Assembly (NCBI GenBank): GCA_015065325.1
Contig: SVQO01000014.1
Span: 1-59,472, forward strand
From: Oscillospiraceae bacterium
Lineage (GTDB): Bacteria; Bacillota; Clostridia; Oscillospirales; SIG627
Direction of reading: 5' to 3'
Length of the DNA: 59,472 nucleotides
Part shown: positions 53,401 through 59,472 of the stretch, one piece after another
Numbering within the stretch: position 1 is the first letter of the stretch
Layout of the letters: each line of letters opens with the position of its first letter
The notes under the pieces: generated by a model
Seen by the model: the letters and a program-made list of their open reading frames with translations, nothing else
The model's database searches: none
What the model was told of the DNA's origin: nothing
Translations under genes and position numbers: made by a program

Positions 53401-54527
53401 CAGCCGTCATCATCCTCGGCACAGTTTTCACACACAATGCCGCAGACCTGACAAAGAAGCACATTTTCGCAATTGGTGCAGGTCTCCCCGCAGCCTTCAC
53501 AAAGCGTTGCACAATTGCTGCACCCTTCCCCGCAATAGCAAAGCACAGCGCAGGAACCGCAGGTATTGCAGTTTGCGCAAATATCGTCATCTCCTACGCA
53601 GTCGGAGCATTTTTCACATTCTTCACAGATCCAATCGGCGCACTCAACACATTTCGCACCGCAGCCCTGGCAAATAACCTCACAGTTTTCACAACAGCCT
53701 TCACAGCCCTCGCAGACAGTTACGCAACACTGCCCAAGACAACAAGCATCGCAGAAATACTCTAAGCAATCGGAGCAGTATTCGCCGCACTCCTGGCAGA
53801 TCTTTTCGGGAGCGCACTCGGAGCAGAGCTCTCCGCAGCCGTCACAAATGTTTTCGCTCTTTTCTCCGCAGCCGCCACAGACGTTTTCGCATTCACAGCA
53901 ATCGTTGTCAACGCACAGTCCGCAGTCATCACAAAAGTAGGCACATTCGCTGCAAGCGTTATTGCAACCCTCGCAAACGATGGCGCAACATCCTCCCAGC
54001 TGGCAGGTATCGCACCAACCAAACACCGATTCCGCGCAATAACTGCAGTATTCACCGCAATTGGAGCATATTTCGTCCGAAGCACACTCAGAGCATATTT
54101 CGTGGCAGCCCTCGCAAACGTTATTGCTCTTTTCGCCGCAGCCATCACAGCGGTTGTCGCAATCACAGCACTGCTCCAGACAGTTGCCGCAATCCTCGCA
54201 TTTATCATCCTCGTTATCCAGACAATCGCTGCAATTATTGCAGTGCCACGCTTCGTAGCAATCGGTGCGATCACTGTCTTCGCCGCAGTGCTCACCGCCG
54301 CTGCAGATCCAGGAATCTCCGATAAATCCACCGCAATGCTCACATTCGCCCTCTTGTTCCCACGCATACACGGGCACCGACAATATGCCATCCGTGCCAT
54401 GGCCGTGATCATGACCGTGATCATGTCCGTGGTCAAAGTCCGGTATGGGATAATACCCAAACATTCCCAGCATGAGTATCAGCGTAAGCACCATACTCAT
54501 AATTCGTTTCAAGGTTTTGTGTTTCAT
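50487..54527 (-). CDS. Giant secreted CxxC-rich repeat protein with dockerin
   Basis: The 1346-residue protein starts at ATG 54527 after CGGAGGGCGATT. A signal peptide leads to a His-rich segment (DHGHDHGHDHGHG), then about 1100 residues of cysteine-rich repeats in which C-x-x-C pairs recur every few residues; a 58-residue unit has 16 cysteines. Three such units are almost identical (51811-52332). The C-terminus has a histidine-containing stretch and a dockerin with GDMNLDGVVDMKDAAMLQRH and TGDGIVDMKDAAKLTRF. The cysteines could bind zinc or form disulfides. I know of no bacterial family like it. It is the first gene of the surface operon, divergent from a 7TM-LuxR regulator. Confidence 0.85.
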   Translation of the reverse strand: MKHKTLKRIMSMVLTLILMLGMFGYYPIPDFDHGHDHGHDHGHGTDGILSVPVYAWEQEGECEHCGGFIGDSWICSGGEHCGEDSDRTDCYEAWHCNNCSDCLDNEDDKCEDCGNCLEQCCDCDNRCDGCGEKSNNVCEGCHEICSECASDEICSNCGEYCSYCAESVFGWCDTCQLGGCCAIVCEGCNNACSECAYFCDDCGLCVDNDCCECENVCGGCGEKSENICDGCGELCSECAPEKICQECGEYCSDCLEYFCDACCLGQCCVTVCEGCEGCCENCEVICQGCGAKCVECADWICEECEKCSDCVGDDDICANCNTCGSCAVLCYCGEGCSNCATLCEGCGETCTNCENVLLCQVCGIVCENCAEDDDGWCTNCGSCGACVVICECGGGCDGCTTVCEGCGEQCENCTGELCAYCGYCIGCIGDSGWCSNCNTCGECVTTCYCGEGCSDCATICPECNEKCTNCEEEYICGGCSTCIDCAGGEGDFCTGCGTCSNCTTYICICGKGCSECTEICEGCAEQCANCTGDLCAYCGKCKGCVGDDGWCDNCDVCGNCVEDICYNGDGCSECAIVCPGCNEHCENCYDNFCGHCDYCMDCGDSNGWCLECDNCGDCVESICYCGNGCSECATICEDCLEKCTNCAYEDICGGCNTCIDCVGGEENFCKNCETCYRCTDYVCPCGNGCSSCALVCSECAEHCDNCYDSFCGYCDTCKECGVENGWCDNCDSCGNCVATICICSGGCIDCTDVCEDCAEQCANCTGELCAYCGKCKGCVGDDGWCDSCDVCGNCVAPICICGTGCADCTDVCEDCAEQCANCTGELCAYCGKCKGCVGDDGWCDNCDVCGNCVTPICICGTGCADCTDVCEDCAEQCANCTGTLCAYCGKCKGCVGDNGWCDNCDVCGDCVTVCPCGSGCLDCAAFCFGCGEVCENCAEFCPECGICSDCAESAGGVCTDCGICYDCASGINGWCETCSICGECTTLCDSCGEGCEGCVEICPDCGGNCTSCYGESYCSNCGMCKECALDANGFCEDCELCYNCTVICQNCGEGCDNCVQLCSQCREACELCYGDAFCEDCGICMSCASGLWCENCNHCGACYEICFGCGHCSECSVICEECAAYCDNCADICETCGLCEYCCAENTECQFGMCVEDPDYENHFCVDCGRCFCENYQCDMCYMYEEYRCSTCCNQWMMGTGCYCGYCIGHPGLKEHLEKEHGDMLEYHSPVPEYSVSYDENNHWYGCRFCDSEEHYTSLHKHFFENNRCTECGYEKATLSLKGDMNLDGVVDMKDAAMLQRHVLKIDIVEDEAALTVCELTGDGIVDMKDAAKLTRFVIKVIDSLD
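51811..52332 (-). repeat. Three tandem 174-bp units in the cysteine-rich gene
   Basis: Units at 51811-51984, 51985-52158 and 52159-52332 match almost base for base, each encoding 58 residues with the cysteine order x2, x3, x2, x3, x2, x4, x2, x2, x2, x6 and so on. A further copy of the core is at 52901. The high identity of the three indicates recent duplication or strong homogenisation. Confidence 0.9.
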
Positions 54528-54953
54528 AATCGCCCTCCGAAATTCTGCCGCGCTGGAGTTATCACACCCCCACCGCACGGCGGTGTGGGAGTGTGTATTG
54601 GTCAAATTAAAACGGGTGGGATAAGAATCCCATGGCGCATTGCATCATCATCCAAGATGCAAACAATAAACGCAACTCTTTTTCAGATAATCGGTCCACC
54701 GCTATTGAAAAACTTAGAACTATATGGTATAATTGTTATTATTAATATAGAGTATGGTGGGGCGGTCTCTGTCTTCGTTGGCGCGGCAACAGAGAGCTTT
54801 GTGCAAAGAAAGCAAATGCACAATAGGGCACCCCTATCATTTAACGCAGCAAGACTTATACCCTTCTTTGATAGCCTTGTACTATTATTGTACCGTTTAT
54901 ATTGGTCATTGTCACCACACTTTCCGCTACATTGGTGTGGGGTTTTGTGATTT
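54528..54953. promoter_or_regulatory. Divergent control region of the surface operon and its regulator
   Basis: This 426-base gap separates the Cys-rich gene (minus) and the 7TM-LuxR gene (plus). It contains a hairpin at 54563-54595 (accgc/gcggt with cacac/gtgtg flanks) in the leader of the Cys-rich gene, a CTCTGT/ACAGAG inverted repeat around 54766-54794, the palindrome ATAGGG-CAC-CCCTAT at 54823-54837, and TTGTAC near 54888 that could be a promoter part. No coding frame covers it. I could not identify either promoter with confidence. Confidence 0.55.
54823..54837. promoter_or_regulatory. Candidate operator between divergent genes
   Basis: ATAGGG-CAC-CCCTAT is a perfect 6-bp inverted repeat with a 3-base centre, a plausible site for a dimeric LuxR-type regulator such as the adjacent gene product. 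Binding is inference. Confidence 0.35.
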
Positions 54954-56102
54954 TTGTTTTTGCTCGGTGTGGGGTTGGTGTGGGAAGCACCTTTATACCC
55001 GCATGACGTCGAAGGAGTATCCGCTATAAAAAAAGCATTCGTTTCTACAATTTTAATATCACTTGTCCTTTTCGGGCTTACGGGCTGCAGTCAGCTGGGC
55101 AACCAGCATACCAGCATTTCGGTCATCTACGCAATGACCGCCGTGCTGTCGCTGCTGCCGCTCGCCTTTTATCTCTTTTGGATCCGCGAGCGTGATCAGT
55201 GGTTCATTCTGCTGTTTTCTTCGGTTTTGGTGATCAACATCGGCTACTATGCCCTTTCGGTTTCCACAGGCCTTGGCGGGGCACTTGCCGCCAACCGCGT
55301 TGCCTACCTTGGGTCGGTATTTTTGCCTACCTCCATGTTCATGATCATCCTGAATGCCACCGCCACAAGCTATCAAAAATGGCTGCCCTACACGCTTCTG
55401 GGCATCAGCCTTCTTGTCTTTCTCGTGGCGGCAAGCCCCGGGTATCTGGATCTCTACTACAAGGAGGTCACCTTTGAGATTTCCCACGGTGTGGGTACCC
55501 TCAACAAGGTCTACGGCCCTCTGCACCCTCTGTATCTTCTGTATCTGATTTCGTATTTCGCCGCCATGATCACGGTGATCGTGCGCGTGTCCCTGCAAAA
55601 GCGGGTCTCCTCCACCGCCCATTCGGTGATCCTTGCCATTTCGGTGTTTGTCAACATCGGGGTGTGGTTCATCGAGCAGCTGATCGATATCGAATTTGAG
55701 TTTCTCTCAATCTCCTACATCATCAGCGAATCCTTCTTGCTCGGCATCCACATGATCATGAAGGAAAACCATCGTCTGAAGGAGCTGGTGCAAACGCAGA
55801 CGCGCGAGCAGGAAACGGTTCCCGAGCCTTCTCAGCCCGCCGAAAGCGCCGAAGCGCCGACCGAGCCCGATGAGGGCGTAGATATTGCCGAGCATTTCAC
55901 AAGAGGTCTTGCCACCCTGACGCCAAAAGAGAAGGAGCTGTTCGACGCCTACGTGGCAGGCATGAGCACCAAGGAGATCCTTGCCACCTTCAATATCAAG
56001 GAAAATACGCTGAAGTTCCACAACAAAAATCTATACGGAAAACTGGGAGTCAGCTCCCGCAAGCAGCTGCTGGCAGTTTACAAGCAGCTGGAGGAACAGT
56101 AA
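54954..56102 (+). CDS. 7TM sensor with C-terminal LuxR DNA-binding domain
   Basis: The product is a membrane protein with about seven or eight hydrophobic helices over its first 250 residues, in the 7TM histidine-kinase N-terminal style, a Pro/Glu linker, and a LuxR-type helix-turn-helix starting LTPKEKELFDAYVAG and continuing NTLKFHNKNLYGKLGVSSR. It lacks a kinase domain, so it would sense a signal and bind DNA itself. Coordinates show the outermost TTG start (382 residues). The best ribosome site, GAAGGAG, lies before ATA 55026, which would give 358 residues beginning IKKAFVSTILISLVLF; GTG and TTG codons between are also possible. It is divergent from the surface operon, its probable target. 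Confidence 0.8.
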   Translation: MFLLGVGLVWEAPLYPHDVEGVSAIKKAFVSTILISLVLFGLTGCSQLGNQHTSISVIYAMTAVLSLLPLAFYLFWIRERDQWFILLFSSVLVINIGYYALSVSTGLGGALAANRVAYLGSVFLPTSMFMIILNATATSYQKWLPYTLLGISLLVFLVAASPGYLDLYYKEVTFEISHGVGTLNKVYGPLHPLYLLYLISYFAAMITVIVRVSLQKRVSSTAHSVILAISVFVNIGVWFIEQLIDIEFEFLSISYIISESFLLGIHMIMKENHRLKELVQTQTREQETVPEPSQPAESAEAPTEPDEGVDIAEHFTRGLATLTPKEKELFDAYVAGMSTKEILATFNIKENTLKFHNKNLYGKLGVSSRKQLLAVYKQLEEQ

Positions 56103-56111
56103 AAGAAAAAA

Positions 56112-56141
56112 GATCCGTTCCGACGTTTGTCGGAACGGATC
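56112..56141 (-). terminator. Terminator of yebC
   Basis: gatccgttccgac (56112-56124) pairs with gtcggaacggatc (56129-56141), loop gttt. A minus-strand T run follows. On the plus strand the same stem may help end the LuxR gene, but there is no T run. Confidence 0.85.
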
Positions 56142-56152
56142 CTTCATTATGA

Positions 56153-56887
56153 TCATTCGTCGCAGTTTTCCCAGTTGTGGTAAACCTCTGCCACGTCGTC
56201 ATCGTCTTCCAGATGCTCGATGAGCAGATTCATCTTCTTGATCTCATCCTCACCGGTGAGAGTTACGTAGGTGGAGGGAACCTTTTCCACTTCAGAGGAA
56301 GCAATGGTGTAACCGGCTGCCTTCAGTGCCTCTGCCACGGTGTAAAGATCTGCGGGTTCGGTCTTGATCTCGCAGAAGCCCTCTTCGGCTGCAAAGTCGG
56401 ATGCGCCCGCTTCCAGAGCCGCTTCCATCAGCGCGTCCTCGTCCACGTCGCCGTCCTCGTTTTCGATCACGATGGTGCCGCAGTCGCTGAACATATAGCC
56501 AACGCAGCCCAGCATACCGAGGTTGCCGCCGAATTTATCGAAATAGTGGCGCACATTGCCGGCAGTACGGTTACGGTTATCGGTGGTGGCCTTTACGATG
56601 ACAGCCACGCCCGAGGGACCGTAGCCCTCGTAGTAGATCTCTTCGTAGTCTACGCTGTCGGAGCCGGATGCCTTCTTGATAACGCGGTCGATGTTATCGT
56701 TGGGCACGTTCAGGCTCTTTGCCTTCTGAATCAGGTCACGCAGCTTGCTGTTGGACGTGGGGTCGGGACCGCCCGCCTTCACGGCAACCGCCATTTCCTT
56801 ACCGATCTTGGTGAAGATCTTACCGCGCTGCGCGTCGGTCTTTTCCTTCTTGTGCTTGATATTGTTCCATTTGCTATGTCCGGACAT
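56153..56887 (-). CDS. yebC: YebC/PmpR-family regulator
   Basis: The 244-residue protein starts at ATG 56887 after GGAGGTATAT. It has the family N-terminus MSGHSKWNNIKHKKEKTD, then GKIFTKIGKEMAVAVKAGG and YYEGYGPSGVAVIV, and an acidic C-terminus (EDDDDVAEVYHNW). YebC proteins act on ribosomes at proline-rich stretches or as DNA-binding regulators. It has full length, and the four-residue extension MEVY was not used because the ribosome site fits MSGHS. Confidence 0.95.
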   Translation of the reverse strand: MSGHSKWNNIKHKKEKTDAQRGKIFTKIGKEMAVAVKAGGPDPTSNSKLRDLIQKAKSLNVPNDNIDRVIKKASGSDSVDYEEIYYEGYGPSGVAVIVKATTDNRNRTAGNVRHYFDKFGGNLGMLGCVGYMFSDCGTIVIENEDGDVDEDALMEAALEAGASDFAAEEGFCEIKTEPADLYTVAEALKAAGYTIASSEVEKVPSTYVTLTGEDEIKKMNLLIEHLEDDDDVAEVYHNWENCDE

Positions 56888-56917
56888 ATATACCTCCAAA
56901 TTGTTGAATAATTTTTA

Positions 56918-57112
56918 TTTCAATATGGGGCGTTGCCCCATTCCCCACCAAACTTCCCCCAAAAAGTTTGGATCAAAAACTTTAAAAAACTGCTTTAAAG
57001 TTTTGGTCAAGCTTTTTCAAAAGCTTGCGGATTCTCAAGGCAGAGCCTTGGGGCGCGCTCCGCAGAGTGCGAAAATCCTCTTGGTATGGGACAGAGTCCC
57101 AAATACAATCAA
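56918..57112. repeat. Cluster of intergenic hairpins upstream of yebC
   Basis: The 227 bases between yebC and argS are packed with stem-loops: ggg/ccc near 56922, ccaaactt/aagtttgg near 56949-56972, aactttaa/ttaaagtt near 56980-57004, aagctt/aagctt near 57010-57026, caaggc/gccttg near 57038-57052 and gggac/gtccc near 57089-57101. No open frame is convincing. The pattern (GGGACTCTGTCCC, AAGCTTGACCAAAACTT on the minus strand) resembles dispersed intergenic elements of Oscillospiraceae and relatives, from memory. Confidence 0.55.
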
Positions 57113-57114
57113 AA

Positions 57115-58812
57115 TCAAATCTTCTCGGGGTGTCTTAGGCAAATCAGCTCCAGCGCCTTGCCCAGCACCTGCCTTGTGGCGGATACCATTGCCACGCGCT
57201 GAGATACCACATCCTCTTCTTTCGCATTCAGGATCTGACAGTTGTGATAGAAGCGGTTGAATGCGGCGCACAGATCCAATACGTATCTTGTGATCACCGA
57301 GGGCTCGTACTCGCGCAGCGCCAGATTCACCCGTTCGGGGAACTGAGAAAGGGTCTTGACCAGCTCCTTTTCCTCGTCCGTGATGGCAGCGCCCGTGATC
57401 TTGCCGGCGCTTCCCGCCTTTTCCAGAATGGAGCAGCAGCGTGCATAGGTGTACTGCGCGTAGGGACCCGAGTTTCCTTCAAAGGAAAGGGCGTCCTCCA
57501 AAATGAAGCTGATGTCCTTGGTGCGGGTGCTACTAAGATAGTGGAACACCACAGCGCCCACGCCCACCGCCTCGGCGGTTTCGGCACGGTCCTTCAGATC
57601 GGGGTTCTTTTCCTCCATGATGCTGTCCACCTTTTCGATGGCGGCAGCGAACACGTCACGCAGCAGCAGCATATTGCCGTGTCTTGTGGACAGCTTCACG
57701 CCCGCCACGCTGATGGTACCGTAGGGAATATGCACCAATTGATCGTACCAAGGGTACTGCATCATCTCCACCACCTTGAACCACTGGGCAAAGTGGAGCG
57801 ACTGCTGTGCGGAGGTGACGTAGATGCACTTTTCAAAATCGTAGGTCTCCTTACGGTATACCGCCGCCGCGATGTCACGGGTGGGATACAGCGTGGAGCC
57901 GTCCCGCTTGAGGATCAGGCAGGGGGGCAGATTGTATTCGGAAAGGTCTACGATGGATGCGCCATCGTCGATCTTCAGAAGCTCCTTGTCCCGCAGCTTC
58001 TGCACCTCGGCGGGCATTTTATCGGTATAGAAGGACTCACCGAGATAGGAATCAAAGGTGATGTCCAACTGCTTGTAGGTTCTTTCGTATTCTTCCAGCG
58101 AAATCTCCTTGAAGCGTCTCCAGAGGGCAAGGTTCTCCTCGTCACCCAGCTCCAGCTTGTGAAATTCCTCTCTTGCGCGGTCGTTGAGGGTGGGATCCTC
58201 TTCCGCTTCCCTGTGGAAACGCACGTAGATGTCCACCAGATAGTCGATGCCGCCCTTTGTCACCTCTTCCTCACTGCCCCACAGACGGTAGGCGGTGATG
58301 AGCTTACCGAACTGGGTACCCCAGTCGCCGAGGTAGTTGATGCCGTAGCAGCTGTAGCCCACGAATTCATGCAGCTTTTTAAGGCTGTGACCGATGACCG
58401 TGGTGCCCAAATGTCCAATGTGGAAGGGCTTGCAGATGTTGGGGGAGGAATAGTCCAGCACCACCATCTTTCCCTTGCCCATATCACTGCCGCCGAAATT
58501 GGGGTCGGCAAGCACTGCGGACAGGCGGTCGTTGACCAAATGTTCCTTAGATAATTTAAAATTCAGATAACCACCGGCGACAGACGCGCTTTCCACAGCG
58601 GGACAGGTGAATTTCTCACCGATCATCGCAGCGATGGCGGGGGGCGCCTTGCGCAGCGCGCGGCTCAATTTAAAGCAGGGGAATGCCAGATCGCCCATAT
58701 TCAGATCGGGCGGGTATTCCAGCATTTCCACGATCGCATCTGCCGCAAGATCCGTTCCCTCGGGCAATGCCTGCAAGATGGCACCTGCAATTTGATTCTT
58801 AATTGTAAGCAT
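57115..58812 (-). CDS. argS: Arginine-tRNA ligase
   Basis: The 565-residue enzyme starts at ATG 58812 after AAAGGATCGTACT. It has DYSSPNICKPFHIGHLGTTV, with the HIGH class-I signature, LGDWGTQFGKL, LSTRHGN in place of KMSKS (normal for ArgRS), and the C-terminal DALR-type anticodon-binding region (YARCCSILEKA onward). It charges tRNA-Arg. The leader is too short for a T-box and none is visible. Confidence 0.96.
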   Translation of the reverse strand: MLTIKNQIAGAILQALPEGTDLAADAIVEMLEYPPDLNMGDLAFPCFKLSRALRKAPPAIAAMIGEKFTCPAVESASVAGGYLNFKLSKEHLVNDRLSAVLADPNFGGSDMGKGKMVVLDYSSPNICKPFHIGHLGTTVIGHSLKKLHEFVGYSCYGINYLGDWGTQFGKLITAYRLWGSEEEVTKGGIDYLVDIYVRFHREAEEDPTLNDRAREEFHKLELGDEENLALWRRFKEISLEEYERTYKQLDITFDSYLGESFYTDKMPAEVQKLRDKELLKIDDGASIVDLSEYNLPPCLILKRDGSTLYPTRDIAAAVYRKETYDFEKCIYVTSAQQSLHFAQWFKVVEMMQYPWYDQLVHIPYGTISVAGVKLSTRHGNMLLLRDVFAAAIEKVDSIMEEKNPDLKDRAETAEAVGVGAVVFHYLSSTRTKDISFILEDALSFEGNSGPYAQYTYARCCSILEKAGSAGKITGAAITDEEKELVKTLSQFPERVNLALREYEPSVITRYVLDLCAAFNRFYHNCQILNAKEEDVVSQRVAMVSATRQVLGKALELICLRHPEKI

Positions 58813-58880
58813 AGTACGATCCTTTAACGTTCTTTTTCATTTTCGGACGCTTTTGGCGTCAAAAACACACATACATTGTC

Positions 58881-58909
58881 ATTATAGCACATTCAAAATG
58901 ACAATTCAA
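58881..58909 (-). promoter_or_regulatory. Sigma-A promoter of argS
   Basis: On the minus strand TTGAAT (58909-58904) and TATAAT (58886-58881) are 17 bases apart, about 70 bases upstream of the argS start. Confidence 0.75.
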
Positions 58910-58948
58910 TGACTTTTGAAATTTTTTTCATTTTTTCTGCCAAAGCCC

Positions 58949-58977
58949 TTGACAGAACCGAAATGCTGTGCTATACT
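58949..58977 (+). promoter_or_regulatory. Sigma-A promoter of the SRP operon
   Basis: TTGACA (58949-58954) and TATACT (58972-58977) are 17 bases apart, 42 bases before the ylxM start. It is divergent from the argS promoter. Confidence 0.8.
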
Positions 58978-59019
58978 CTGTAAAGCATTTTACTTTACAG
59001 TTATTACGGGAGGTCCCCG

Positions 59020-59361
59020 ATGGCGCAGGATCCCGAAAAAAGCTATCATATATCGCTTCTGCTGGACTTTTACGGAGATCTGCTTTCCGAAAGGCAGCGG
59101 GAGATCATGGATTATTACTACGGAGAAGATCTTTCCCTCTCGGAGGTGTCGGCTCTGACCGACATCACGCGCCAAGGCGTGCGCGATGCACTGCGCCGCT
59201 CGGAAAAGCTGCTTTTGGAAACCGAAGAAAAACTGGGACTGGTCGCAAGGTTTTCCTCTCAAAGGGAGGATCTGTCCTATATCGTATCGCGTCTTGAAGA
59301 GATCAGCGCCAAGGGAGAGCCCGTGGAGGACATCATTCAACGCGCCAAAAAGATGCTTTAA
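59020..59361 (+). CDS. ylxM: YlxM/p13-like helix-turn-helix protein
   Basis: The 113-residue protein starts at ATG 59020 after ACGGGAGGTCCCCG. It has the UPF0122 pattern YHISLLLDFYGDLLSERQRE, MDYYYGEDLSLSEVS and ITRQGVRDALRRSEKLL, a sigma-like helix-turn-helix. It is found next to ffh in Firmicutes and may stimulate or regulate the SRP GTPase. Here ffh begins 15 bases downstream, so the two form the SRP operon. Confidence 0.93.
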   Translation: MAQDPEKSYHISLLLDFYGDLLSERQREIMDYYYGEDLSLSEVSALTDITRQGVRDALRRSEKLLLETEEKLGLVARFSSQREDLSYIVSRLEEISAKGEPVEDIIQRAKKML

Positions 59362-59376
59362 TCAAAGGAGCAAACT

Positions 59377-59472
59377 ATGTTTCAAAGCTTATCCGACCGC
59401 ATTGAGTCGGCATTTAAGCGATTTCGCAGCAAAGGAAAGCTCACCGAAGCCGACGTAAAGGAAGGCATGCGT
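59377..59472 (+). CDS. ffh: Signal recognition particle protein Ffh, N-terminal end (partial)
   Basis: ATG 59377 follows AAAGGAGCAAACT. The 32 residues visible (FQSLSDRIESAFKRFRSKGK, then LTEADVKEGMR) match the start of the Ffh N domain, where LSERL and LTE.DV are conserved. The rest, including the GTPase and M domains, lies beyond the window. Position right after ylxM supports the call. Ffh binds signal peptides and targets ribosomes to the membrane. Confidence 0.9.
   Translation, partial: MFQSLSDRIESAFKRFRSKGKLTEADVKEGMR

Noticed and set aside
50622-53677. Long plus-strand frames (611 and 747 codons) opposite the cysteine-rich gene
   Set aside because: They are alanine/threonine- or arginine/histidine-rich artefacts of the repeated cysteine codons read in reverse. 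The minus frame has a signal peptide and dockerin.
54528-54953. Small coding frames in the divergent gap
   Set aside because: Frames such as one crossing 54754-55029 have no ribosome site and overlap the regulator in another frame.
58813-58903. T-box riboswitch before argS
   Set aside because: The leader is only about 70 bases, with no T-box sequence or specifier stem.

Overview
The window is chromosomal DNA from an anaerobic Gram-positive Bacillota bacterium, most likely a gut- or rumen-associated member of the Clostridia. The evidence is a set of typical clostridial genes (spoVG, hemZ, a long rel gene followed by dtd, an SRP locus with ylxM and ffh), sigma-A promoters close to TTGACA-17-TATAAT, strong GGAGG ribosome sites, and secreted proteins with dockerin domains. 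No phage, transposase, plasmid, rRNA or tRNA gene was seen. The organism was not identified to species.

Layout. 1-9240: the end of an acetyltransferase gene, a hairpin-rich repeat, a small membrane protein, an HTH/membrane/zinc-ribbon regulator, a PhnP-like metallohydrolase, then a housekeeping run rel-dtd-hemZ-nucleoside kinase-lipid flippase. 9251-12198 (minus): two secreted ceramidase-fold paralogues, one a lipoprotein and one with a dockerin. 12388-17908: a PHP phosphoesterase and a minus-strand operon (amidohydrolase, PHP phosphatase, polysaccharide deacetylase, glyA, rdgB). 18093-30905: a carbohydrate-type esterase followed by six consecutive paralogues of a DUF4838/GH67-like family, arranged as two transcription units of three copies each. 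30954-33348 (minus): a cobalamin-riboswitch-controlled DUF4430 lipoprotein plus ECF transporter S component, and a second DUF4430 lipoprotein with a duplicated domain. 33350-34058: a gene-free stretch holding a candidate structured RNA made of about six repeated hairpin units, and a promoter that runs straight into a terminator. 34060-45112: membrane proteins of unknown function, spoVG, murC, a NERD protein, an RluA synthase, an Lrp regulator, an N-acetylhexosamine kinase, an AspT-type exchanger, a U32 protein and a diacylglycerol-kinase-like protein.

45154-56102 is the most unusual part. A minus-strand operon encodes a 1346-residue secreted protein built almost wholly of CxxC-rich repeats and ending in a dockerin, a 1468-residue secreted repeat protein also ending in a dockerin, and a membrane-anchored Ig-like protein. 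A divergently transcribed 7TM-LuxR regulator lies upstream, with a palindrome between them. I read this as a cell-surface assembly system with its own membrane-bound regulator; that reading is inference.

56153-59472: yebC, a cluster of intergenic hairpins, argS, and the start of the SRP operon (ylxM, ffh cut by the window end).

The four strongest candidates for new biology are the repeated structured RNA at 33379-33893, the giant cysteine-rich dockerin protein with its operon and regulator, the six-copy DUF4838 array, and the dockerin-bearing ceramidase-like pair.
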